Part shown: in pieces, positions 39,205 through 47,713 of the stretch
Position numbering within the stretch: position 1 is the stretch's first letter
How the letters are laid out: each line of letters starts with the position of its first letter
Assembly (NCBI RefSeq): GCF_004798585.1
Contig: NZ_PPXQ01000002.1
Span: 186,001-250,000 of the forward strand
From: Massilia sp. Mn16-1_5
GTDB taxonomy: Bacteria; Pseudomonadota; Gammaproteobacteria; Burkholderiales; Burkholderiaceae_D
Length of the DNA stretch: 64,000 nucleotides
Reading direction: 5' to 3'
Notes under the pieces: generated by a model
Told to the model about the DNA's origin: nothing
Databases searched by the model: none
The model's input: only the letters and a program-made list of their open reading frames with translations
Made by a program: the position numbers and the translations under genes

Positions 39205-40134
39205 ATGGCTGACGAAGGACAGCGCCCGATCATCGTCAAGCGGATCAAGAAGACCGCCGGCGGGCACCATGGCGGCGCCTGGAAGATCGCCTATGCCGAC
39301 TTCGTGACGGCAATGATGGCTTTCTTCCTGCTGATGTGGCTGCTCGGCTCGACCTCGAAGGGCGACCTCGAGGGCATCTCCGAATTCTTCAAGAACCCGC
39401 TGAAGGTGGCGATGTCCGGCGGCTCCGGTTCCGGCGACAGCTCCTCCGTCATCAAGGGCGGCGGCACCGACCTCACGCGCCGCAACGGCCAGGTGAAGAA
39501 GGGCGACATCGAGACCAACAAGAAGACCTACGACCTGAACGACGCGCGCGCCGCGTTGGAAAAGGCCGAGGGCGAGCGCCTGAAGACGCTGAAGATGAAG
39601 ATCGAGTCGGTCATCGAAGCCAATCCGACCCTGAAGAAATACCAGAACCAGCTGCTGCTCGACATCACCAGCGAAGGCCTGCGCATCCAGATCGTCGACG
39701 AGCAGAACCGCCCGATGTTCGCGCTGGCCAAGGCGACCCTGCAGCCCTACACGAGCGACATCCTGCACGTACTGGGCATGGTGCTGAACGACGTGCCGAA
39801 CCGGATCGGCCTGTCCGGCCACACGGATTCGACGCCGTACTACAGCGACGCCGGCTACAGCAACTGGGAACTCTCGGCCGACCGCGCCAACGCCTCGCGG
39901 CGCGCGCTGGTGGTCGGCGGGCTGGCGGACGAGAAGATCCTGCGCGTGGTCGGCCTGGCCGCCGCCGCGCCGCTCGACCGCGCCGATCCCTTCAACCCGA
40001 TCAACCGCCGGATCAGCATCATCGTCATGAACAAGCGCACCGAAGACGCCGTCATGCGCGACGCCGCCACGCTCGACGTGCCAGCCGCGGACGGCAAGGC
40101 GGCCGCGCAAGCCGTCGTCGAAGCAACGAAGTAA
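39205..40134 (+). CDS. motB: Flagellar motor stator protein MotB
   Basis: A 309-residue partner of MotA with a single N-terminal membrane helix. The proton-binding aspartate is D32 in AYADFVTAMMAFFLLMW, the same number as in E. coli; aspartate in this context fits a proton-driven stator. The periplasmic C-terminal half is an OmpA/MotB peptidoglycan-binding domain with LSGHTDSTPYYSDAGYSN and the NPINRRISI block. It forms a unit with motA and is followed by the short CheZ-like gene after 25 bases. Confidence 0.96.
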   Translation: MADEGQRPIIVKRIKKTAGGHHGGAWKIAYADFVTAMMAFFLLMWLLGSTSKGDLEGISEFFKNPLKVAMSGGSGSGDSSSVIKGGGTDLTRRNGQVKKGDIETNKKTYDLNDARAALEKAEGERLKTLKMKIESVIEANPTLKKYQNQLLLDITSEGLRIQIVDEQNRPMFALAKATLQPYTSDILHVLGMVLNDVPNRIGLSGHTDSTPYYSDAGYSNWELSADRANASRRALVVGGLADEKILRVVGLAAAAPLDRADPFNPINRRISIIVMNKRTEDAVMRDAATLDVPAADGKAAAQAVVEATK

Positions 40135-40159
40135 AAGCAGGGCCCGACTGGAGCACATA

Positions 40160-40705
40160 ATGAGAAAAAAGATTTTGGGTTCGCACGTGAAACGCCTGTT
40201 GTCCGGCGTGTCGACGCACGGGCGACGCCACCTGAGTGAAGTCGAGACCGACCTGCTGCAAACGGAATTGCTGCTCGAAGAGGCGGTGGAAAAACTGACC
40301 AGCAGCTTCATGGCGATCCACAGCGCCGTCGGCGCACGCCAGGAAACGATCGACCGCCTGGTCGCGGCCGGCACCCTGAGTGGCGAGGACGCGGCGGCGC
40401 TGGCGGGCATGTCGGGCGAAATCGGCACCCACGTGAACACGGCGATCACCAGCATGCAGTTCCAGGACATGACGAGCCAGCTGATCGAGCGTACCCTGAA
40501 GCGCGTGACGGGCTTGCGCGAATTCCTGGGCACGCTGGACGAGCACGGTGCCGACATCACGCACGACACCGGCAGCGACGAAATCGTCGAGCGCCTCGGC
40601 AAGGTCAGCATGGCGCTGGCGATCCAGTCGCTCGAACTGCGCAGCGTGCTGCGCAAATCGGTGGAACAACAGCATCTCGAAAGCGGCGATATCGAACTGT
40701 TCTGA
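40160..40705 (+). CDS. Short CheZ-like protein with DxxxQ phosphatase motif
   Basis: A 181-residue helical protein between motB and cheY. The segment MQFQDMTSQLIERTLKRV carries D103 and Q107, with the same spacing as the catalytic Asp and Gln of CheZ (FQDLTGQ). It is therefore a candidate phosphatase for the adjacent CheY (40759). Unlike the bona fide CheZ at 47009, it lacks the C-terminal DDLLDSLGF peptide that tethers CheY. It may be a second phosphatase or a modulator; activity is inferred from the motif. Confidence 0.75.
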   Translation: MRKKILGSHVKRLLSGVSTHGRRHLSEVETDLLQTELLLEEAVEKLTSSFMAIHSAVGARQETIDRLVAAGTLSGEDAAALAGMSGEIGTHVNTAITSMQFQDMTSQLIERTLKRVTGLREFLGTLDEHGADITHDTGSDEIVERLGKVSMALAIQSLELRSVLRKSVEQQHLESGDIELF

Positions 40706-40758
40706 CAGTTCGTTCCCCGTTCAACCCAAGAAATCAAAGAAAACAGCAGGAGCACAAC

Positions 40759-41124
40759 ATGGCTAAAACAATTCTCGCGGTCGACGATTCGAGCTCGCTG
40801 CGCCAGATGGTGGCGTTCAGCCTGAAGGCGGCCGGTTACCAGGTGGTGGAAGCGGTCGATGGCCAGGATGGCCTGGACAAGGCGAAGAACCAGGTCGTCG
40901 ACCTGGTGCTGACCGACCAGAACATGCCGCGCATGGACGGCCTGTCGCTGATCAAGCACCTGCGCGGCCTGCCCGAGTACCAGAAGGTGCCGATCCTGAT
41001 GCTGACCACCGAATCCTCGGACGAAATGAAGTCCAAGGGCCGCGCGGCCGGCGCCAACGGCTGGCTGGTCAAGCCGTTCGATCCGCAGCGCCTGATCGAA
41101 GTCGTCAAGAAAGTGATTGGCTAA
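40759..41124 (+). CDS. cheY: CheY-type response regulator (first copy)
   Basis: A 121-residue stand-alone receiver. The acid pocket is DD at 9-10, the phospho-acceptor D53 sits in LTDQNMPRMDG, the switch threonine lies in MLTTES and the lysine in VKPFDP. It differs noticeably from the second CheY at 46614. A ribosome site (AGGAGCACAAC) precedes the ATG. Placed directly before cheA, it probably receives phosphate from that kinase. Motor binding versus a phosphate-sink role cannot be decided. Confidence 0.93.
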   Translation: MAKTILAVDDSSSLRQMVAFSLKAAGYQVVEAVDGQDGLDKAKNQVVDLVLTDQNMPRMDGLSLIKHLRGLPEYQKVPILMLTTESSDEMKSKGRAAGANGWLVKPFDPQRLIEVVKKVIG

Positions 41125-41172
41125 GGCAATGGAGCCGCGCCGTATGCACGTACTTCTTTGCAGGATTTCACC

Positions 41173-43302
41173 ATGACGATCGACATCAGTCAGTTTTACC
41201 AGGTCTTTTTCGACGAGGCCGAAGAGCTGCTCGCCGAAATGGAACGGCTGCTGCTGGGCGTCGACGTGGCCGCCCCCGATGCCGAAGACCTGAACGCGAT
41301 CTTCCGCACCGCGCACTCCGTCAAGGGAGGCGCCTCGACCTTCGGCATCACCGACATGAGCGAGGTCACGCACGTGCTGGAGTCGCTGCTCGACCGCATC
41401 CGCAAGGGCGAGATGGCCCTGACGAGCCAGCACGTGGACGCCTTCCTGGCGGCCAAGGACACGCTCAAGATGCAGCTCGACGGGCACCGCAACGGCGCCG
41501 ACGTCGACCAGGACAACGTCGCCAACGTGCGCATGGTGCTGCACGACCTGTCCGAAGGCCTGGTGCCGGCGGCATCGCTGGTTGCCCCTTCCTTCCTGCA
41601 CGCCGAACCGAAGGCCCAGACGGGCGAGGGCGCGCACCGCTACAAGATCGAACTGCCCGACATTCCGCAGCGCGACGTGAACGCCCTGGTCGACGAACTG
41701 GGCCTGATGGGCCGCGTTTCGGTCACGCCCCTGGAAGGCGGCCGCAGCGCGCTGATCATTACCACCCACGAGAGCCTGGAAGACATCGTCGCCATCTGCT
41801 CCTTCGTGCTGAACCCCGACGATTTGAAAATCTTCGAGGCGCCGCCGCTCACGCCCGAGCAGCGCGCGCTGGAAGCGGCCGAGCGCGCCCGCATCGAGGA
41901 CGAGCAGGGCTACGGCTTCTTCGACCCGGCCGACGATGCGCCGGCGGCGCAGGCCGAGATCTCGGACGACGAGCGTGGCTACGGCTTCTTCCAGCCGATC
42001 GAGCAGATCCGCGCGCTGGCCGGGGTCGATGCCGCGCCCGTGAAATCGGCGCAGGCCAATGAAGTGATGGAGGCCGTCGAGAAGAAGGCGGCCAAGAAGG
42101 ACGAGAAGGGCGCCGAGTCGTCCTCGATCCGCGTCTCGGTCGAGAAGGTCGATCAACTGATCAACCTGATCGGCGAACTGGTCATCACGCAAGCCATGAT
42201 CGAGCAGCGTTCGAGCAATCTCGACCCGATGCTGCACGAGCGCCTGCTGTCGTCCGTCAGCCAGCTCACCCGCAACACGCGCGAGCTGCAGGAAGCCGTG
42301 ATGTCGATCCGCATGATGCCGATGGACTTCGTGTTCTCGCGCTTCCCGCGCATGGTGCGCGACCTAGCGAGTAAACTCGGCAAGAAGGTCGATTTCATCA
42401 CCCACGGCGCCGCGACCGAACTGGACAAGGGCCTGATCGAGCGCATCGTCGATCCGCTGACCCACCTGGTGCGCAATTCGATCGACCACGGCATCGAAAT
42501 GCCGGCTGCGCGTGCGGCCGCGGGCAAGTCGGAAGCGGGGCGTCTGTTCCTGTCGGCCGGCCACCAGGGCGGCAACATCGTGATCGAAGTCGCGGACGAC
42601 GGCGGCGGCCTGAACCGCGAGCGCATCCTCGCCAAGGCGGCCCAGAACGGGTTGGCCGTATCCGACAACATGAGCGACGCCGAGGTCTGGCAGCTGATCT
42701 TCGCGCCGGGCTTCAGCACGGCGGATGTGGTCACCGACGTCTCGGGACGCGGCGTCGGCATGGATGTTGTCAAACGTAATATCACCGCCATGGGCGGCTC
42801 GGTCGACATCCGCTCGGCGCGTGGCTTCGGCACCACGATTTCGATCTCTTTACCGCTCACACTCGCCATTTTGGACGGGATGACTATACGTTGCGGTGAG
42901 GAAATCTATATCCTTCCATTAGGCTATGTGGTCGAGTCGCTGCAGCCGCGCCGCGAAGACGTGCGCGACATCGCCGGGCGCGGCCAGGTGCTCAAGGTCC
43001 GTGGCGAATACCTGCCGCTGATCGCGCTACACGGCGTGTTCGGCATCGAGTCGCGGGTGCAGGATCCGAGCGAAGGCATCGTCGTGATCCTGGAATCGGA
43101 AGGCAAGCGCGCCGCGCTCCTGATCGACGACCTGGTCGGCCAGCAGCACGTGGTGGTGAAGAACCTGGAAGCGAACTACCGCAAGGTGGCGGGCATTTCC
43201 GGCGCCACCATCCTGGGCGACGGCGGCGTCTCCCTGATCCTCGACGTGGCGGCGCTGGTGCGCTCGTCACGCCAGCTGGCAGACGAAGCCCTGGCCTCTT
43301 GA
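41173..43302 (+). CDS. cheA: Chemotaxis histidine kinase CheA
   Basis: A 709-residue kinase of the receptor array. The start at 41173 (ATG after GCAGGAT) is preferred to an upstream TTG. Domains are P1 phosphotransfer with H48 in FRTAHSVKGG, a P2-like response-regulator-binding segment (about 155-225), P3 dimerisation (about 320-380; VEKVDQLINLIGELV), P4 ATPase (N-box LVRNSIDHGIE, G-boxes ADDGGGLNRE and GRGVGMDVV) and a C-terminal CheW-like P5. The linker after P2 contains two near-identical units, GYGFFDP and GYGFFQP, about 22 residues apart. Confidence 0.97.
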   Translation: MTIDISQFYQVFFDEAEELLAEMERLLLGVDVAAPDAEDLNAIFRTAHSVKGGASTFGITDMSEVTHVLESLLDRIRKGEMALTSQHVDAFLAAKDTLKMQLDGHRNGADVDQDNVANVRMVLHDLSEGLVPAASLVAPSFLHAEPKAQTGEGAHRYKIELPDIPQRDVNALVDELGLMGRVSVTPLEGGRSALIITTHESLEDIVAICSFVLNPDDLKIFEAPPLTPEQRALEAAERARIEDEQGYGFFDPADDAPAAQAEISDDERGYGFFQPIEQIRALAGVDAAPVKSAQANEVMEAVEKKAAKKDEKGAESSSIRVSVEKVDQLINLIGELVITQAMIEQRSSNLDPMLHERLLSSVSQLTRNTRELQEAVMSIRMMPMDFVFSRFPRMVRDLASKLGKKVDFITHGAATELDKGLIERIVDPLTHLVRNSIDHGIEMPAARAAAGKSEAGRLFLSAGHQGGNIVIEVADDGGGLNRERILAKAAQNGLAVSDNMSDAEVWQLIFAPGFSTADVVTDVSGRGVGMDVVKRNITAMGGSVDIRSARGFGTTISISLPLTLAILDGMTIRCGEEIYILPLGYVVESLQPRREDVRDIAGRGQVLKVRGEYLPLIALHGVFGIESRVQDPSEGIVVILESEGKRAALLIDDLVGQQHVVVKNLEANYRKVAGISGATILGDGGVSLILDVAALVRSSRQLADEALAS

Positions 43303-43326
43303 TTGAATATAAATAAGGAAAACACC

Positions 43327-43821
43327 ATGTCCATGACGAACACCATCGCGCAAGCGCAAGACGGCGCCGGCAACGAATACCTGGCCTTCACGCTCGGCTC
43401 GGAGGAGTACGGGATCGACATCCTGAAGGTGCAGGAAATCCGCGGCTACGAAGCCGTGACCCGCATCGCCAACGCGCCGGAATTCATCAAGGGCGTGATC
43501 AACCTGCGCGGCATCATCATTCCGGTGGTGGACATGCGCATCAAGTTCAATCTCGGTACCCCGACCTACGACCAGTTCACGGTCGTGATCATCCTGAACA
43601 TCGGCGGCCGCGTGATGGGCATGGTGGTCGACAGCGTCTCCGACGTGACCACGCTGACCCCGGACCAGGTCAAGCCGGCGCCGGACATGGGCACCGCCTT
43701 CAGCACCGACTACCTGATCGGCCTGGGCACCGTGGACGAGCGCATGCTGATTCTGGTCGACATCGACCGCCTGATGTCGTCGAGCGAGATGGGTCTCATC
43801 GATCAAAAGCTGGCTGCATAA
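43327..43821 (+). CDS. cheW: Chemotaxis adaptor CheW
   Basis: A 164-residue CheW that links receptors to CheA. The ATG at 43327 follows AAGGAAAACACC. Family blocks are [50 protein letters not shown] and [12 protein letters not shown]. It starts 24 bases after cheA and is clearly the operon's own coupling protein, distinct from the orphan CheW at 9264. A GC-rich hairpin without a T-run (43849-43864) lies between it and cheR. Confidence 0.96.
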   Translation: MSMTNTIAQAQDGAGNEYLAFTLGSEEYGIDILKVQEIRGYEAVTRIANAPEFIKGVINLRGIIIPVVDMRIKFNLGTPTYDQFTVVIILNIGGRVMGMVVDSVSDVTTLTPDQVKPAPDMGTAFSTDYLIGLGTVDERMLILVDIDRLMSSSEMGLIDQKLAA

Positions 43822-43887
43822 AAAGAACGGCACCGAGCAAACGACAACGCCGGCCCCGGCCGGCAAACGAATCATAGGTAAGGCAAA

Positions 43888-44754
43888 GTGCCGTTACACA
43901 CCTCCGAGACAGTCAAGGAATTTGACTTCACGCGCGCCGACTTCGAGCGTGTGCGCGCCCTGATCTACCGCCGCGCCGGCATCTCGCTGGCCGACAGCAA
44001 GCAGGAAATGGTCTACAGCCGCCTGGCGCGGCGCCTGCGCGCGACCGGCATCCAGTCCTTCGGCAAGTACCTGGACGAGCTGGAAGCGGGGCGCCTGGGC
44101 GAGGAGTGGGAATCGTTCACGAACGCCCTGACCACGAATCTCACCTCGTTCTTCCGCGAAGCGCATCACTTCCCGCTGCTGGCCGAGCACGTGAACGGCT
44201 TGCGTGCCCACAGCCGCGAACCCCTGACGATCTGGTGCTCGGCCAGCTCGACCGGCGAAGAGCCGTACTCGATCGCGATGACGCTGTGCGAAGCCTTCGA
44301 TACGCTCACGCCGCCGGTGCAGATCGTCGCCACCGACATCGACACCAACGTGCTGTCGGTCGCCAGCGAAGGCGTGTACGGCATGGAGCGCCTGGAAAAG
44401 ATGGCGCCCGAGCGCCTCAAGCGTTTCTTCCTGAAGGGCAAAGGCCGCCACGAAGGCATGGCGCGCGTGCGTCCGGAACTGCGCCAGCTGGTGAGCTTCC
44501 GCCAGCTGAATCTGCTGTCCGACCAGTGGCCAGTGAGCGGGCAGTTCGACGCCATCTTCTGCCGCAACGTGATGATCTATTTTGACAAGGAAACGCAGCG
44601 CAAGATCCTGGCGCGCTTCGTGCCGCTGATGAAGCCGCACGCGCTGCTGTTTGCCGGCCACTCCGAAAACTTCCTCTACGTTTCCGACTCGCTGCGCCTG
44701 CGCGGCAAGACCGTCTACGAGCTCAACGAAATTCGCAACGACCGCCGCGCCTGA
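43888..44754 (+). CDS. cheR: Chemoreceptor glutamate methyltransferase CheR
   Basis: A 288-residue SAM-dependent methyltransferase acting on receptor glutamates. The start is a GTG at 43888 after AAGGCAAA. The N-terminal helical domain (FERVRALIYRRAGISLAD) and the catalytic domain with TNLTSFFREAHHF, IWCSASSTGEEPYSIAM and DAIFCRNVMIYFD are complete. It is followed 23 bases later by cheD. No chemoreceptor gene lies between cheW and cheR, unlike many beta-proteobacterial operons. Confidence 0.96.
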   Translation: MPLHTSETVKEFDFTRADFERVRALIYRRAGISLADSKQEMVYSRLARRLRATGIQSFGKYLDELEAGRLGEEWESFTNALTTNLTSFFREAHHFPLLAEHVNGLRAHSREPLTIWCSASSTGEEPYSIAMTLCEAFDTLTPPVQIVATDIDTNVLSVASEGVYGMERLEKMAPERLKRFFLKGKGRHEGMARVRPELRQLVSFRQLNLLSDQWPVSGQFDAIFCRNVMIYFDKETQRKILARFVPLMKPHALLFAGHSENFLYVSDSLRLRGKTVYELNEIRNDRRA

Positions 44755-44777
44755 GCCGCGGTCATCCCGGAAACACC

Positions 44778-45380
44778 ATGCATTCGAATAGCCAGTTCGC
44801 CACCAACGTCTACTACGACCGCACCTTCGATTGTGATGCGGCCAAGATCTTGCCAGGCGAGTACTACTACACCGGCAAGAACATGCTGATCGTCACCGTG
44901 CTCGGTTCCTGCGTCTCGGCCTGCATCCGCGACCGCGTGACCGGCCTGGGCGGCATGAACCACTTCATGCTGCCCGATGGCGGCGGCGACGCCGGCAGCC
45001 CGGTTTCGGCCTCGATGCGCTATGGCACCTTCGCGATGGAAGTGCTGATCAACGACTTGCTGAAGGCCGGCGCCCGGCGCGAGAACCTGGAGGCGAAAGT
45101 CTTCGGCGGCGGCGCCGTGCTGCGCGGCTTTACCGCGATGAACGTGGGCGAGCGCAACGCGGCCTTCGTCATGCAATTTCTGAAGACCGAACGCATCCCG
45201 GTGCTGGCCGAGGACCTGAACGACATTCATCCGCGCAAGGTGTACTTCTTCCCGAGGACGGGCAAGGTCCTCGTCAAAAAACTCATGCAGACCCAGAACG
45301 ATACGCTGGCCAAGCGCGAGCTCGACTACGCCAAGCGCCTCAAGGTCGAGCCCGTCGGCGGCGAAATCGACCTGTTCTGA
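44778..45380 (+). CDS. cheD: Chemoreceptor glutamine deamidase CheD
   Basis: A 200-residue deamidase converting specific receptor glutamines to glutamates. The catalytic cysteine sits in [13 protein letters not shown] and the histidine in [12 protein letters not shown], both intact. The later block [12 protein letters not shown] is also conserved. Its place between cheR and cheB is standard. In some systems CheD also stimulates a CheC phosphatase; none is seen here, where CheZ-type proteins occur instead. Confidence 0.95.
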   Translation: MHSNSQFATNVYYDRTFDCDAAKILPGEYYYTGKNMLIVTVLGSCVSACIRDRVTGLGGMNHFMLPDGGGDAGSPVSASMRYGTFAMEVLINDLLKAGARRENLEAKVFGGGAVLRGFTAMNVGERNAAFVMQFLKTERIPVLAEDLNDIHPRKVYFFPRTGKVLVKKLMQTQNDTLAKRELDYAKRLKVEPVGGEIDLF

Positions 45381-45406
45381 TTTGTCACGTACGCAAAGGA
45401 ACCCAT

Positions 45407-46468
45407 ATGAAAACCAAGGTCCTGATCGTCGACGACTCGGCCCTGATCCGCAGCGTGATGAGCGAGATCGTCAATTCGCAGCCCGACATGGAAGTGGTGG
45501 CCACCGCCCCCGACCCGCTCGTCGCGCGCGAACTGATCAAGAAACACAATCCCGACGTGCTGACGCTCGACGTCGAAATGCCGAAGATGGACGGCCTCGA
45601 CTTCCTGGAAAAGCTGATGCGCCTGCGCCCGATGCCGGTGCTGATGGTGTCCTCGCTGACCGAGCGCGGTTCGGAAATCACGATGCGCGCGCTGGAACTG
45701 GGCGCCGTCGACTTCGTGACGAAACCGAAGATCTCGATCCAGACCGGGATGCGCGAGTACACCGAGCTGATCACGGATAAGATCCGCGCCGCCGCCCGTG
45801 CGCGCGTAAAACGCACGGTGGCCAGCACGGCGCCGACCACGGCCCTGCCGTCGATGCGCAGCCCCCTGATCTCGTCGGAAAAGCTGATCATCATCGGCGC
45901 CTCGACCGGCGGCACCGAAGCGATCCGCGAGTTCCTGATGCAGATGCCGTCGGATTGCCCGGGCATCCTGATCGCCCAGCACATGCCGGAAGGTTTTACC
46001 ACCTCGTTCGCGCGCCGTCTCGATTCGCTATGCCGCATCACCGTCATGGAGGCGGCCGGCAACGAACGCGTGCTGCCCGGCCACGCTTATATTGCGCCGG
46101 GTCACTCGCACCTGCTGCTCACGCGTTCGGGCGCCAACTACATGACGAAGATCGAGCAGACCGACCCGGTGAATCGCCACCGTCCTTCGGTCGACGTGCT
46201 GTTCCGCTCGGCAGCTGTTGCTGCCGGTAAAAACGCAGTCGGCGTAATCCTGACGGGCATGGGTAAAGACGGCGCTGCTGGTATGCTGGAGATGAAAAAC
46301 GCCGGTGCCCAGAATTTCGCCCAGGACGAAGCTTCGTGCGTCGTCTTCGGCATGCCGCGCGAGGCCATCGCAATCGGCGCCACCCACGAAGTGGCGCCGC
46401 TGACGGCCTTGCCCGGCCTGGTGCTGGGGCACCTGGCGGCGCATGGCGGCAGAGCGTTGCGCGTTTGA
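45407..46468 (+). CDS. cheB: Chemotaxis response regulator methylesterase CheB
   Basis: A 353-residue protein-glutamate methylesterase/glutaminase that demethylates receptors when phosphorylated by CheA. The receiver domain has D55 in [12 protein letters not shown]. The C-terminal esterase has the serine in [14 protein letters not shown], the histidine in [13 protein letters not shown] and the aspartate in [10 protein letters not shown], a complete triad. The second cheY begins 146 bases downstream, a gap large enough to hold another promoter. Confidence 0.96.
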   Translation: MKTKVLIVDDSALIRSVMSEIVNSQPDMEVVATAPDPLVARELIKKHNPDVLTLDVEMPKMDGLDFLEKLMRLRPMPVLMVSSLTERGSEITMRALELGAVDFVTKPKISIQTGMREYTELITDKIRAAARARVKRTVASTAPTTALPSMRSPLISSEKLIIIGASTGGTEAIREFLMQMPSDCPGILIAQHMPEGFTTSFARRLDSLCRITVMEAAGNERVLPGHAYIAPGHSHLLLTRSGANYMTKIEQTDPVNRHRPSVDVLFRSAAVAAGKNAVGVILTGMGKDGAAGMLEMKNAGAQNFAQDEASCVVFGMPREAIAIGATHEVAPLTALPGLVLGHLAAHGGRALRV

Positions 46469-46613
46469 TCCGGATCGCGGCGAATCGTCGCTTTTCCGCT
46501 CTGTTTTATCGCCGTACGGCAACAAAAATGCTATTCTTGAGTTTGCTCGATGCTGCATATGCCAGCGACTCAAGCCACACTAACCATTAGTAAAAGAAAC
46601 AACGGAGTAATTC

Positions 46614-47006
46614 ATGGCTGATCCAAAGATGCGTTTCCTGGTTGTTGACGATTTCTCGACGATGCGCCGCATCGTCCGGAACTTGTTGAAAGAACTGGGC
46701 TACGCCAACGTCGATGAAGCGGAAGACGGCGTGATGGCGCTGGCGAAGCTGCGCAGCGAACAGTTCGACTTCGTGGTCTCCGACTGGAACATGCCCAACA
46801 TGGACGGTCTGACCATGCTGCAGAACATCCGTGCCGATCCCGCCCTGGCCAAGCTGCCGGTGCTGATGGTGACCGCGGAAGCGAAGAAGGAAAACATCAT
46901 CGCGGCGGCCCAGGCCGGCGCAAGCGGCTATGTGGTGAAGCCTTTCACCGCGGCCACGCTCGACGAGAAGCTGAACAAGATCTTCGAGAAAATGGGAAAT
47001 GCCTGA
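46614..47006 (+). CDS. cheY: CheY-type response regulator (second, E. coli-like copy)
   Basis: A 130-residue receiver with phospho-acceptor D57 in [12 protein letters not shown], matching E. coli CheY in numbering and length. [21 protein letters not shown] and [10 protein letters not shown] carry the switch threonine and lysine. It is followed after two bases by cheZ and is the most likely motor-binding CheY. The 145-base gap after cheB may contain its own promoter. Confidence 0.95.
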   Translation: MADPKMRFLVVDDFSTMRRIVRNLLKELGYANVDEAEDGVMALAKLRSEQFDFVVSDWNMPNMDGLTMLQNIRADPALAKLPVLMVTAEAKKENIIAAAQAGASGYVVKPFTAATLDEKLNKIFEKMGNA

Positions 47007-47008
47007 TC

Positions 47009-47656
47009 ATGGTTGAGCCGATCGCTGAAGGTGTTGCAGAAGGGGTGGCCAACGACGAGGTGCTGATCCGCGTCGGGCACATGACGCGTGCGCTGCACGA
47101 CAGCCTGCGCGGCCTTGGCCTCGACAAGCTGGTCGAGAAGGCGGCCAGCGACATTCCCGATGCGCGCGACCGGCTCGATTATGTGGCGCGCCTGTCGGAA
47201 CAGGCCGCCAAGCGCGTGCTCGACGCCACCGACGCCGCCGGCCCCCTGCAGGATGCGGTCGAAAGCCGCAGCGCGGAACTGCGCACGTCCTGGCAGGCGC
47301 TGCTGGACAAGGACGGTGCCGGTGAAGCCGACTGGAAAGCGCTGGCCGAGCGCAGCATTGCCGTCATGGCCGAGAACGAACGTGCCGCCACCGCCACCCG
47401 TGCCGAGCTGATGAACATCATGCTGGCCCAGGACTTCCAGGACCTGACCGGGCAGGTGATCGGCAAAATCACCTCGATCGCGCAAGACCTGGAAAAGCAG
47501 CTGGTGCAAGTGCTGATCGATTTCGCGCCGAGCGAGATCCGGCGCGAGCTCGACAACGGCTTGCTGAACGGTCCGCAGATCAAGCCGGAAGGCAATACCG
47601 AAGTGGTGGCGAACCAGGGCCAGGTCGACGACCTGCTCGACAGCCTGGGCTTCTAG
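47009..47656 (+). CDS. cheZ: CheY-P phosphatase CheZ
   Basis: A 215-residue helical phosphatase that accelerates CheY-P dephosphorylation. The catalytic residues D145 and Q149 are in QDFQDLTGQV, and the C-terminal CheY-binding peptide VDDLLDSLGF is perfect. The start codon is two bases after the cheY stop. A GC-rich hairpin follows it. The presence of CheZ together with the CheZ-like protein at 40160 is unusual. Confidence 0.96.
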   Translation: MVEPIAEGVAEGVANDEVLIRVGHMTRALHDSLRGLGLDKLVEKAASDIPDARDRLDYVARLSEQAAKRVLDATDAAGPLQDAVESRSAELRTSWQALLDKDGAGEADWKALAERSIAVMAENERAATATRAELMNIMLAQDFQDLTGQVIGKITSIAQDLEKQLVQVLIDFAPSEIRRELDNGLLNGPQIKPEGNTEVVANQGQVDDLLDSLGF

Positions 47657-47674
47657 GCTTATTTGCACTCCTTT

Positions 47675-47700
47675 GGCGGCCCCGGCCGCCATTGTTTTAT
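47675..47700 (+). terminator. GC-rich hairpin after cheZ
   Basis: GGCGGC (47675-47680) and GCCGCC (47685-47690) with a CCCG loop, followed by ATTGTTTTAT. The T-tract is interrupted, so termination may be partial and the HDOD gene may be read through. Confidence 0.5.
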
Positions 47701-47713
47701 TCGCGACCACTCC

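Noticed and set aside
40160..40705. Considered whether this gene is a CheC/CheX-type phosphatase
   Set aside because: The residues match the CheZ DxxxQ pattern, not the ExxN motif of CheC/CheX.
38293..42237. Open frame of 1314 codons on the minus strand, antisense to motA through cheA
   Set aside because: Shadow of GC-rich coding on the plus strand. The composition is dominated by His, Arg, Val, Asp and Gln with no recognisable domain, while the plus-strand genes have intact catalytic motifs.
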